Shown here one piece after another: positions 8,743-17,399 of a stretch of 64,000 nt of DNA. Every line of letters starts with the position of its first letter. Position 1 is the first letter of the stretch. Both the position numbers and the translations under genes were made by a program. The notes under the pieces are model-generated. The model was not told where the DNA came from and searched no databases. It worked only from the letters and a program-made list of their open reading frames with translations. The stretch is from Bradyrhizobium sp. Tv2a-2. GTDB taxonomy: Bacteria; Pseudomonadota; Alphaproteobacteria; Rhizobiales; Xanthobacteraceae. The stretch lies in contig NZ_AXAI01000001.1 in assembly GCF_000472425.1 (NCBI RefSeq), positions 632,768 to 696,767 on the forward strand, written 5' to 3'.

Positions 8743-11000
8743 CACACGGCCCTTGCATAGACTTCCGCCGGAACGGGCCGCGGCTGACGCAGGGTGCCGT
8801 GCTCCGGTTCCACCATGGTGGCCGCGATCGCGACATTGCTTCCCCCGAGCGCCTTCACGGCCGCCACGGCGGCTGCCATACGTTCGGCCAACGTGCTGTC
8901 GCCTTTCATGCAGAGCAGGGTGCTGTCGACGCCGCTGAGATAGCGGGCGTGCCGACGCGTCGGCAGCGGGCTGTCGATGAAGACGACATCATAGCTGCGG
9001 AAGACGGAAAGCAGTTGCGCGAGGCTCTTGCGGGCCAGCCGATCCGCTGCCTTCTCGGACGCACCGCCGGCCACCAGCACATCGAGTTTGGGATTGTCCG
9101 TACGGATGACGGCGTCGCGAATCGCAATGTCGCCGGCCAGCACGCCGAGCAACCCCGGCCCGCCTGTAAGCGACAGCACGTGGGCAAAAGCCGGATGCTG
9201 CAGGTCGCATTCGACGGCGAGCACACGGCAGCCCATTGCGGCAGCGTGATGCGCGAGCGCCAGCGTGGTGAGCGTGCGCCCCTCACCTGACGCCGGCGAA
9301 GTGACGACGATGCAACGACCGGGCTCACCCTCGCCGATGCGCAGAACATCCATGAGATCGCCGAGCGCCTGACGGAAGGCGCGATGCCCCTCCGCGAGAT
9401 CGAGCGTCTGCGCAAGGGTCAGCGGCACATGATCCTGCATGATCGCGCCGACAAGCGACACCGCCTGCTGACGCCTCAATCGCGGCAGGCGGGCGAGGAT
9501 CGGCGTACCCGTCCCCGATGTGGCCGCGCGTTGCGGCTTGCGCTCACGAGATACAGCGAGCGCCCTGATCTTTTCCAGGCCACGCAACGCGGCGGCAGCC
9601 CCGGCAGGCACGACCTCAGCATCCTTGCGCATTGGCCGGGGCTTCGCTGTCGCACCATATTCCAACGGCGGATAGACCTGATCGGCAAGCAGCGCTGCGG
9701 CAATGCCGAGGATCAGCGCCAGCGTGCCGCCGGCGGCGAGGAACGGCAGCTTTTTCGGGAAGAACGGCTTGTTCGGCAGCTCGGCCAAGCTCACTAGACG
9801 TGTTGAGCCGAGCATGACGCGGCGCTCGGTCTCGAGCTCGCTCGCCTTCTTGTAGAGGTCGGCATATTGCTGGCGCTTGATCTCGGTGTCGCGCACCATG
9901 CTCTCGATCGACGCCTCGTCGATCGTCGCCGAGCCGGCGTCCGCCTTGGCCGCGTCCATCTGCTTCTTCAGCGAGGTCACCAGCGCGTCGCTGGCATCGA
10001 AGGTCTTTTGCGCGCTGTTGGCGATGTTCTGCATCTCGTCGGAGAGGCGCTGCTGGATCAGGCCTTGCTCGCGGGTGAGCGCCAGGATCGAGGGATGCTT
10101 CGGACCGAGCACGGTGGTGGCGCTGGCAAGCTGTGCGCTCACCGTCGTCAATTGCTGCTTGAGGTCGGCGACGGTGCGGCTGGCGAGCACGGACGGCGCA
10201 TCGCTCGGGCCACGCTCCTGCTCGGACTTGATCTCCTTCAGCCGCGCCAGGGCTTCCGCCCGCGCCGCTTCGGCGGCTGCGAGCTGCTGACCGATGCTGG
10301 TGAGGCGTTCTGAAGTGATTGGCCCATTGGCGCCGCGCATCAGGCCCTTGTTGCGGCGAAACTGCTGGATCTTGTCGTCCGCCGCGCGGATCTGGCCGTC
10401 GAGCTGCTGCAGCTCCTGCCACAGCCAGGAGGTCGCGACCTCGCGGCCGTTGGCGCCTTCATTGCGCTGGTCGTCGAGAAACGCGTTGGTCAGCGCGTTG
10501 GCGAGCCGCTGCGCCACTCCGGGCAGCGGCGACTGGTAGGAGATGTTGATCACGCGCGAGCGGCCCGCGGAGGCGATCGCATAATGGGTATCGACATATT
10601 CGATGAAGCTGGTCGGATCGCCCGACAAGCTTTCGCAACGCCCGGCTGAGCCCAACAGCTGGCCATGCTCGCATTCCTCGATCACGGCCGGAACGACGCC
10701 GGGCGCATTCATCACCTGGCGCAGCAGGCGCGGCGCGCGGATGACCAGCAGCTGGCTTTCGAGGTCGGCGGGATCGCCGATCTTCTGCGCCCAGGCGGGC
10801 GAGGTGTTGGCGACGCCGGGCTCCGGCTCGGCGACGATGACAGAAGCGGTCGCCATATAGCGCACGGGCAGCACGACCAGCGCAGCCACCGCCACGCCGA
10901 TGGTCGCGAGGAACACGGCGAGGAACACGCGCCTTTTGCGCCACAGCCTGTTGAAGGCATCCAGCCGGGACAAGGCCTCCGGTATGCTCGCGTGCCTCAT
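8742..11000 (-). CDS. Wzc/ExoP-like polysaccharide co-polymerase with degenerate BY-kinase domain
   Basis: A 752-residue protein. A Wzz-type chain-length domain has membrane segments near residues 25-46 and 418-440 flanking a long coiled-coil periplasmic part. The C-terminal cytoplasmic domain resembles bacterial tyrosine kinases. Kinase motifs are altered: Walker A reads SPASGEGRT near residue 571 (Arg replaces the ATP-binding Lys), Walker A' reads VECDLQ (first Asp is Glu), Walker B is FIDSPL, and there is no C-terminal Tyr cluster. It should set polymer length and couple to export, but autokinase activity is doubtful. No Wza-like outer-membrane exporter or initiating sugar-phosphate transferase is in the window. 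Confidence 0.85.
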   Translation of the reverse strand: MRHASIPEALSRLDAFNRLWRKRRVFLAVFLATIGVAVAALVVLPVRYMATASVIVAEPEPGVANTSPAWAQKIGDPADLESQLLVIRAPRLLRQVMNAPGVVPAVIEECEHGQLLGSAGRCESLSGDPTSFIEYVDTHYAIASAGRSRVINISYQSPLPGVAQRLANALTNAFLDDQRNEGANGREVATSWLWQELQQLDGQIRAADDKIQQFRRNKGLMRGANGPITSERLTSIGQQLAAAEAARAEALARLKEIKSEQERGPSDAPSVLASRTVADLKQQLTTVSAQLASATTVLGPKHPSILALTREQGLIQQRLSDEMQNIANSAQKTFDASDALVTSLKKQMDAAKADAGSATIDEASIESMVRDTEIKRQQYADLYKKASELETERRVMLGSTRLVSLAELPNKPFFPKKLPFLAAGGTLALILGIAAALLADQVYPPLEYGATAKPRPMRKDAEVVPAGAAAALRGLEKIRALAVSRERKPQRAATSGTGTPILARLPRLRRQQAVSLVGAIMQDHVPLTLAQTLDLAEGHRAFRQALGDLMDVLRIGEGEPGRCIVVTSPASGEGRTLTTLALAHHAAAMGCRVLAVECDLQHPAFAHVLSLTGGPGLLGVLAGDIAIRDAVIRTDNPKLDVLVAGGASEKAADRLARKSLAQLLSVFRSYDVVFIDSPLPTRRHARYLSGVDSTLLCMKGDSTLAERMAAAVAAVKALGGSNVAIAATMVEPEHGTLRQPRPVPAEVYARAV

Positions 11001-11027
11001 CGGTTTATTCTCAACTTACTACGCGCC

Positions 11028-12185
11028 TCAGGCGACCAGACGCGGCAAGGAGCGCCGCTGCCTGCCGGCATGGAAATGCTCCAATTCCTCGTTGACGGCC
11101 GAGACCAACTGCCTGCGGAAACGTTCCGCGGAGAAGAACGCCGCGTGCTGCCGGCAGTCGGCACGCGAGATCGCAGTCTCGCGCGCGACGAACGACCTGA
11201 CGCAGTCTGCGATCGACGCCGGATCGGGGCTCTCGAAATACATGCCGGTGGCATGGGGACCGCCTGCTGCGATCGACTCGCGGGCGCCGCCGCGCCCGAG
11301 CGCCAGCACCGGCGCGCCTTCCGACTGCGCCTCGACCAGCACGATACCGAAATCCTCTTCCGCCGCGAACACAAACGCGCGCGCAGTCGCCATCAGTTCG
11401 CGCAGGCGCCTGTCCGAGACAAAGCCCGCGAAATTGACATTGGGGCCGGCGAGCTTCTTCAGCCGCCCGGCCTCCGGCCCGTCGCCCGCCACCACGAGCT
11501 TGAGATCGGGCATGGCGTTGAAGGCGCGCACGATCGGCTCGATGCGCTTGTAGGGCACGAGGCGGGACGCCGCGAGAAAATGGTTGCCGGCCGGCAGTGC
11601 CGTGTCGCGGCTGGACAGCGTGACCGGCGGATAGATCACCCTGGCGTCGCGGCCGTAGATCTTCTTCACCCGCCGCGCCACGAACTGCGAATTGGTGAAG
11701 ATCGCGTCCGGGCCGTGCGCGGTCCGCACGTCCCACAGCCGCATGCGGTGCAGGATCGAGCGCGCGATCACGCTCTTGAGACCGGTATCGTAGCCGCTCT
11801 CCTTCAGATACACGTGCTGCAGATCCCAGGCATAACGCATCGGCGAGTGCACATAGGCGACGTGCAGCTGGTCGGGGCCGGTGATGACGCCCTTCGCGAC
11901 CGCGTAGCTCGAGGAGATCACGAGATCGTAGCTCGACAGGTCGAACTGCTCGATCGCGATTCCCATCAGCGGCAGATAGGAGCGGTGATACCGCGCGAGC
12001 ATCGGCAGCTTCTGCAGAAAGCTCGTGCGCGATTTCTCGAAGCCAAGCTTCCAGCGCTCTTCGACCGAGAGCAGGTCGAACAGCGTGAAAACGTCGGCGT
12101 CAGGATAGCAGGCAAGGATTTCGCGCAGGACCTGCTCGGCTCCGCCGATCGTATAGAGCCAGTCGTGAACGACAGCGACACGCAT
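11028..12185 (-). CDS. GT4-family glycosyltransferase, first gene of the polysaccharide operon
   Basis: A 385-residue GT-B protein starting MRVAVVHDWL with the GGAEQVL loop; the EX7E motif is EDFGIVLVEAQSEGAP. The frame is open to 12251, but the ATG at 12185 gives the usual family N-terminus. 27 nt separate it from the co-polymerase gene, so transcription of the whole operon probably begins in the AT-rich region just upstream. Confidence 0.85.
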   Translation of the reverse strand: MRVAVVHDWLYTIGGAEQVLREILACYPDADVFTLFDLLSVEERWKLGFEKSRTSFLQKLPMLARYHRSYLPLMGIAIEQFDLSSYDLVISSSYAVAKGVITGPDQLHVAYVHSPMRYAWDLQHVYLKESGYDTGLKSVIARSILHRMRLWDVRTAHGPDAIFTNSQFVARRVKKIYGRDARVIYPPVTLSSRDTALPAGNHFLAASRLVPYKRIEPIVRAFNAMPDLKLVVAGDGPEAGRLKKLAGPNVNFAGFVSDRRLRELMATARAFVFAAEEDFGIVLVEAQSEGAPVLALGRGGARESIAAGGPHATGMYFESPDPASIADCVRSFVARETAISRADCRQHAAFFSAERFRRQLVSAVNEELEHFHAGRQRRSLPRLVA

Positions 12186-12563
12186 TACGGTCCCCAATTT
12201 CCAGGGTAATTTAATCAAACCCTTAAGGGACGCAGGGGTACGCACAACCAATTCCTAAATTCCTAGTTAACGTACCCTGCATTCAATCGCGAAATTTTCG
12301 CCCTATTCTGCAAGGGCTGAAGCTGTCATCCTCGCGCGTGTCAACCGAGCCGTTTCGAACGCAACCGGGTGCAGTCAAAAAAGAAAAGCGCACCACTCGA
12401 GGCCTCGTCCGGCCTTGAGGGATGATAAAGTTTCTTGGTTAAAAGTATCTTGAGCGTGTCACGACAGTTAGTCGCATCGCGAATGCCGGACCGGTTAACG
12501 AAGTGTAGTGGAATTGCGCGATTCATGCCGCGCGGAGATCGTCCTCGCACGAAACCACCGATG
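12186..12563. other. AT-rich intergenic region upstream of the polysaccharide operon
   Basis: About 380 nt with no convincing gene. It holds a perfect palindrome CCCTTAAGGG (12220-12229) and a 7-bp inverted repeat (GGGTACG at 12236-12242, CGTACCC at 12271-12277) around an AT-rich core. The composition is clearly lower in GC than the genes on either side, as expected for an operon promoter and operator. No transcription start can be assigned from sequence alone. Confidence 0.5.
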
Positions 12564-12597
12564 AAAAAAGAGCCCACCGCCATCAGGCGATGAGCTC
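12564..12597 (-). terminator. Rho-independent terminator after the DUF1080 gene
   Basis: Read on the minus strand: a 12-bp stem (GAGCTCATCGCC / GGCGGTGGGCTC, two G-U pairs), a 4-nt loop, then six T. It lies 27 nt after the stop of the minus-strand gene ending at 12625. The clearest intrinsic terminator in the window. Confidence 0.88.
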
Positions 12598-12624
12598 CTC
12601 GAAACAATGCAGGTGATCGCGGGC

Positions 12625-13224
12625 TTACAGCGGCTTGATCTCGACCTTGCGGAACTTCACCACCCCGGAGCCGTATTGCAGGGCGAAGTGTCCGCCCAGA
12701 TGTTTGGAGTCCTCGACATCGGCGGTCTTCTGACCGTTGAGCACGATGGTGAGATGCGGCCCCTTCGCAGTGATCTCATAGGTGTTCCACTTGCCGGCGG
12801 CCTTCGGCATCGGATCGACCTTGGCGACATCGACGATCGCACCGGTGCCGTAGCTCGGGTCCGGCCGCTTGTCGAAGATGTTCACCTCGTAGCAGATCTT
12901 GGAGTCGATCTTGTCGGCCTGATCGCAGCGGATGAAGATGCCGCTGTTGGCCTCCTCGTCGACCCAGAACTCCGCCCTGATCTGGAAATCCTTGTACGAG
13001 TCCTTGCTGACCAGATAGGACGGGTCCTTGCCGTCGAGCTTGTCGGCGGTCATCGCGCCATCTTTCATGGTCCAGTTGGCTTTGCCGACCTCGCTCCACT
13101 CGCCCTTGTTGCCGGAATCGAGCAGCGTGATCCAGCCGCCGCTTTCGCCGGCCGCCATGGTGGCAAATTGCATGGTCGCGGCACCGGCGAGAATTGCGGC
13201 GGCAAGTATCGATGAACGTTGCAT
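12625..13224 (-). CDS. Exported DUF1080 (3-keto-disaccharide hydrolase-like) protein
   Basis: A 199-residue protein with a signal peptide (MQRSSILAAAILAGAAT..) followed by a DUF1080 jelly-roll domain; recognisable stretches are SGIFIRCDQ, the NTYEITAKG strand and the LQYGSGVVKFRKVEI end. Members of this fold act on or bind glycans (3-keto-disaccharide hydrolases); activity here is unproven. It is a single-gene unit with its own terminator, divergent from the cupin gene 250 nt away. Confidence 0.8.
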   Translation of the reverse strand: MQRSSILAAAILAGAATMQFATMAAGESGGWITLLDSGNKGEWSEVGKANWTMKDGAMTADKLDGKDPSYLVSKDSYKDFQIRAEFWVDEEANSGIFIRCDQADKIDSKICYEVNIFDKRPDPSYGTGAIVDVAKVDPMPKAAGKWNTYEITAKGPHLTIVLNGQKTADVEDSKHLGGHFALQYGSGVVKFRKVEIKPL

Positions 13225-13477
13225 GAGCGTGAGCCTCCCTCTGTTTGTTCAGACCGCATGCTTGGACTGCAAGCCTGGGCCTTTTGTTTGGTCGTTTTGT
13301 CACAGCCGCAACATAGCATCGCCGCCAACCGCGTAAACGCCCCTTGCCATGCTGCAAGTGCGGGTTGCACCACGCGGCAGCGCATCGCCGCACGCCTTGC
13401 GCGGCACGAACCCGTCCGGCTAGCATAACAACATAACCCGCCGGCTATTCCAGGATGGGACGTTGAGGGAGGAAACA

Positions 13478-13969
13478 ATGCAGACAAAAACGACAACCGC
13501 ACGACGCGGCCGCCTGCGGCACTATCTCGCCATACCCCTGGCACTCGTCGCCACCTTGAGCATCGGCGCGGCAGCCGAGCTCAATCCCGCCGCAGTGGTC
13601 TACAAGCTGCCTGACCAGATTCCCTGGGGGCCGGTCGACGCGCGCGGCGGCCAGAACGCAGTCGTGGTCGGCGATCCCAACAAGCCGGGCTTCTACATGG
13701 TCTACACCAAATGGACCAAGGGCAACCATTTCAGCCACCCGCATTTCCATCCCAACGACCGTTACATCGTGGTGCTGCAGGGCACATGGTGGGTCGGCTC
13801 GGGCGCAAAATTCGATCCCGAACACGGCACCGTCCCGATGCCGGCCGGCAGTTTTGTCACGCATTTCGGCAAGCAGGTCCATTGGGACGGCGCCAAGGAC
13901 GAGGACGCCGTGCTCTTGATCATGGGCGAAGGCCCGGCGACCGCGACCTCGGTGCCGGAGGAGAAGTAG
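13478..13969 (+). CDS. Exported cupin-domain protein
   Basis: 163 residues with a Tat/Sec-like N-terminus (twin Arg in ARRGRLRHYLA, then a hydrophobic stretch ending near residue 33) and one cupin domain. Metal-ligand His residues are visible in HFSHPHFHPNDRY and the later HFGKQVHWDG. Start ATG 13478 follows GGAGGAAACA. The family includes many small periplasmic metal-binding proteins without assigned reactions; none is claimed here. Its 3' end meets the repeat element at 13983. Confidence 0.78.
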   Translation: MQTKTTTARRGRLRHYLAIPLALVATLSIGAAAELNPAAVVYKLPDQIPWGPVDARGGQNAVVVGDPNKPGFYMVYTKWTKGNHFSHPHFHPNDRYIVVLQGTWWVGSGAKFDPEHGTVPMPAGSFVTHFGKQVHWDGAKDEDAVLLIMGEGPATATSVPEEK

Positions 13970-13982
13970 GCGGTTTGCTCTT

Positions 13983-14084
13983 AAAGCGCGATGAGATTTG
14001 GTTGAATCGTCATCGCGCTTTAGGTCTTTGATTGAGCATGATCTCTTCGGAAAACCGCTACACACTTTTCCGGATCATGCTTTA
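13983..14084. repeat. 102-bp double-hairpin interspersed repeat, copy 1
   Basis: Two hairpins: 13983-14021 (arms AAAGCGCGATGA / TCATCGCGCTTT) and 14035-14081 (arms AGCATGATC..CGGAAAA / TTTTCCG..GATCATGCT). A second copy at 29894-29995 differs at two positions. The right edge of this copy contains the stop codon (TAA, 14082-14084 on the minus strand) of the GAF-GGDEF-EAL gene. It lies between convergent genes and may end transcription from either side. Confidence 0.92.
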
Positions 14085-17000
14085 GCGCACCCTAACCCGC
14101 CCGACCGCGCCGCCAACATAAGGCTGCAGCGGCGGCGAAGTTACGCGCGCGGCGGACTGAACGAATCTTGAGAGGTCCTCCGCCACGACCGGCCGGCTGA
14201 ACAGGAAGCCCTGCATCTCGTCGCAGCCGAGCTCGCGCAAAAAGCCCTCCTGCTCGGGCGTCTCCACGCCCTCGGCGATGATCATCAGGTCCAGCGCCTT
14301 GGCCATGCTGATGATCGCCTGGACGATGGCACAGTCCTCCGAATCCGCCGGCAGGTCGCGGACGAAGGAGCGGTCGATCTTGATGGTGTCGATCGGCAGC
14401 TGCTTCAGGAGCGACATAGAGGAATAACCGGTGCCGAAATCGTCGATCGCCAGCCGCACGCCACGGCTTCGGATCGCCTCCATCACCTTCACCGCCCGCG
14501 AGACGTTGCGCATAACCATGCTCTCGGTGACCTCGAGCTGCAGAAGCTGCGGCGACAGGCCGCTTCGCTCGAGCGCCTCGTCGATATCATCAAGAAGATG
14601 CTCGTCGGCAAATTGCCGCGGCGATAGGTTGACGGCAACCGACAATGGACGCAGCCAGCGCATGGCCTGGGCACAGGCCTCGCGCAAGACCCAGCGCCCG
14701 ATCGGCACTACAAGGCCGGTTTCCTCGGCGAGCGGAATGAATTGCGCGGGCGAGACCGCGCCGAACGCCGGATGGCTCCAGCGCAACAGCGCCTCGACGC
14801 CGGTGACGCCCTCGCCGGCCATGCCGACCTTGGGCTGATAGTGCAGCGAGAGCTGGCCACGCTCCAGAGCGCGCCGCAGCGCCGCCTCGAGCTGCAGGCG
14901 CTCGATCGAGAGATTTCGAGTGTCCTTGGTGAAGAAGCGGAAGGCGTTCTTGCCGTCTTCCTTGGCGAGATACATCGCCATGTCGGCGTTCTTGGTCAGC
15001 GCCTGTACGTCCAGCCCGTCGGCCGGATACATCGCGATCCCGATGCTCGCGGTGGTCTGCCATTCATGGCCGGAGAGCTGCAGCGGTTGGCTCAGCACGA
15101 AGAGCAGGTTGCGCGCGATGCGCTCGACATCGCTGATCTGGTCGGCCTCGCCGAGAATGACCACGAACTCGTCACCGCCGAGCCGCGCCACCACGTCGCT
15201 GGCGCGCAGCGCGCGCTTGAGCCGCCCGGCGACCTCGACCAGCAGCGCATCGCCCGCCTGGTGGCCGAGCGAATCGTTGATGACCTTGAAGCGATCGAGA
15301 TCGATGAACAGCACGGCGAAACGGCGCTGGTTGCGATGCGCGGTGTCGATCGCATGGCGCAACAGCTCGTTGAACATTTCCCGGTTCGGCAGCCGGGTCA
15401 GGCTGTCGTGCGAAGCGAGATATTCGATGCGTTCGTCGGCCTTGGTCTTCTCGTCGACGCGGTCGAAATTCTCCAGCGCAAAGGAGACATTGGTGGCGAG
15501 CCGCTGCAGGAGCTCGGTGAATTCGAAAGTGAAGGTATCCTTCTCGGCGGCAATGAACAGCATGGTGCCCGCCGTGCGGCCGCGTACCGAAAGCGGAAAT
15601 GCCGCCGCGGCATGCGCGCCATCGTCGCGGAGCACGCCGTGAAAGGCGCAGAAGCTCGCCTCGGCGAAATAGTCGTTGCTGACGCAAGCCAACCCCGAGC
15701 GGAACGCCGTGCCGCATACACCGCGCCCTTCGGGATGGGCTTCGCTGATTGAGACCCGCACATGACGACTGTTCTCGGCGGTCGGCCCAGCTATGCCCAC
15801 CATCTCCAGGAAATCGGAGCCGGGCCGCGCCAGCGAAATGCTGGTGGAAGTGAACCTGCCGCCCGCCGCTGCGGCCTCGCAGACCAGCTCGAAAAGCTCG
15901 GCGCGGGAGCGCGAGCGCATGATCGCCTCGTTGGTCGAGGATAGCGCAGCGAACATGCGCGCCAGTCGCTCCTTTTGCTGCTCGGTCCGGGCCTTTTCCT
16001 CGGCGCGGTCGAAATTATCCAGCGCAAAGGAAACGTTCTCGGCAAGCCGCGCCAACAGCTCGACCAGATCGGGCGTAAAGGCGTCCTTCTCGGGCGCCAG
16101 GAACAACAGGCCACCGATGGGCTTGTCGCCGTTCTGCAGCAGCGGGAAGCTCGCACTGGCCCGGGTTCCCTCGGCCCGTGCGAGATCGTGCCAGTGAGAA
16201 CTGCGCGGCTCGGCAAGATAGTCGTTCATGATGCAGGGCCGGCCCGTACGGAACGAGGTGCCGATCGCGCCATGTGCCTCGGGGTGATCATCCGCGATCG
16301 CGCAGCGGCTAGAAAGCATGCGCTCGGAGAAGCGCCCCTTCGCCGCCACGATGTGCAGATATCGGCCGCCGGGCTCCAGCAGCGCGATGCTGGCCGAATT
16401 GAACATGCCGCCGAGCACGGCCGCCTGGCAGACCACGTCAAGCAGTTCACCGCGGCTCTTCACCCGGATGATCGCCTCGTTGGTGGCGCTGATGGCCGCA
16501 AACATCCGGTTGAGCCGGCGCATCGCCCGCTCGCTCCGCTGGCGGGCGTTCTCGCGCTCGAAATTGTCGAGCGCATAGGAGATGTTGGCGCTCATGCGCT
16601 CCAGGAGCGACACGATCTCGTCGGTGATCGAGCCGGCCTCGCGCCGCGTGACAAGGAGAACACCGACGCTGCGGCCGCCGCAGATCAAGGGCAGCGCGGC
16701 CGCAGCTCCGACCTGCGCCTTAGTGGCGCCGTCGCGCCAGGCCAGCGAGTGCGACTGTTTGAGGAAATCGTTGCTGATGCAGATCGCCCGGTTGCGGAAC
16801 GCCTTGCCACAGACGCCCTCGCCTTCGGGCCGTCCGGCGATGCTGGAGATGTCGATGCTGCGCAGCCGCGCAACATCTTCGCCGAAACCGGCGGCGCAGC
16901 GCAGAAGCCCGCTTTCCTCCTCCAGCAGGAACACCGTCACAGCCATGAAGTCGCCGCTCGAGAACGCGGCCTCGCAGACCTTGCGGTAGAGTTGCTCCTG

Positions 17001-17087
17001 GGATTTTGCGTACAGGATCGCTTCGTTGGTCGCGCTCAACGCAGCAAATGTACGCGCAATATGCGACTTCAAGACCATCCATCCCAT
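14082..17087 (-). CDS. Triple-GAF, GGDEF-EAL cyclic-di-GMP turnover protein
   Basis: 1001 residues, no membrane segment. Three tandem GAF units (about residues 8-180, 190-370, 378-555), each beginning with a near-identical FAAxSxTNEAI segment, are followed by a GGDEF domain (565-730, intact GGDEF near 637) and an EAL domain (740-985, intact VEALLRW, NLSPRQF, DDFGTGYSS and EGVET motifs). Both synthase and phosphodiesterase active sites look complete, so the net direction is probably set by GAF ligand binding. ATG 17078 is an alternative start. The final residues read into the repeat element, which provides the stop codon. Confidence 0.93.
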   Translation of the reverse strand: MGWMVLKSHIARTFAALSATNEAILYAKSQEQLYRKVCEAAFSSGDFMAVTVFLLEEESGLLRCAAGFGEDVARLRSIDISSIAGRPEGEGVCGKAFRNRAICISNDFLKQSHSLAWRDGATKAQVGAAAALPLICGGRSVGVLLVTRREAGSITDEIVSLLERMSANISYALDNFERENARQRSERAMRRLNRMFAAISATNEAIIRVKSRGELLDVVCQAAVLGGMFNSASIALLEPGGRYLHIVAAKGRFSERMLSSRCAIADDHPEAHGAIGTSFRTGRPCIMNDYLAEPRSSHWHDLARAEGTRASASFPLLQNGDKPIGGLLFLAPEKDAFTPDLVELLARLAENVSFALDNFDRAEEKARTEQQKERLARMFAALSSTNEAIMRSRSRAELFELVCEAAAAGGRFTSTSISLARPGSDFLEMVGIAGPTAENSRHVRVSISEAHPEGRGVCGTAFRSGLACVSNDYFAEASFCAFHGVLRDDGAHAAAAFPLSVRGRTAGTMLFIAAEKDTFTFEFTELLQRLATNVSFALENFDRVDEKTKADERIEYLASHDSLTRLPNREMFNELLRHAIDTAHRNQRRFAVLFIDLDRFKVINDSLGHQAGDALLVEVAGRLKRALRASDVVARLGGDEFVVILGEADQISDVERIARNLLFVLSQPLQLSGHEWQTTASIGIAMYPADGLDVQALTKNADMAMYLAKEDGKNAFRFFTKDTRNLSIERLQLEAALRRALERGQLSLHYQPKVGMAGEGVTGVEALLRWSHPAFGAVSPAQFIPLAEETGLVVPIGRWVLREACAQAMRWLRPLSVAVNLSPRQFADEHLLDDIDEALERSGLSPQLLQLEVTESMVMRNVSRAVKVMEAIRSRGVRLAIDDFGTGYSSMSLLKQLPIDTIKIDRSFVRDLPADSEDCAIVQAIISMAKALDLMIIAEGVETPEQEGFLRELGCDEMQGFLFSRPVVAEDLSRFVQSAARVTSPPLQPYVGGAVGRVRVR

Positions 17088-17399
17088 CGGCGATTCTTGC
17101 CGTTTTATGGAGTGGCGCGGCCTAAATGCGCGTTAGTGGATGCGGCAAACCCAATTCAGGGTGAACGTCCCGCTAATTCGGCAATAGAAATATCCTGAGA
17201 ACTACGGAGCGAACGACCTCGGCAGGCAAGCAAATACTAACCTTGAGAGGTCCAGCGGTTGCATCGCACCTATGACAGGCTGGCGACCGATCAGCGTTCA
17301 AATACCATTGCAGGCATCTCGTCTCTTTGCGACGATGGCACGATTAGAACAAGCAAGATCCGCCGTTTTCGCAATGGCGGGCACGAAAAGAGGAATGCC
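17088..17399. other. Intergenic region between divergent genes, no gene seen
   Basis: 312 nt between the GAF-GGDEF-EAL start and the dehydrogenase start. An open plus-strand frame runs from 17259 into the dehydrogenase, but its N-terminal part does not resemble the family. No terminator or clear palindrome was recognised; promoters for both directions should lie here. Confidence 0.45.

Noticed and set aside
12341..12607. 88-codon minus-strand frame in the AT-rich region before the polysaccharide operon
   Set aside because: No ribosome site or family likeness; it overlaps a clear terminator.
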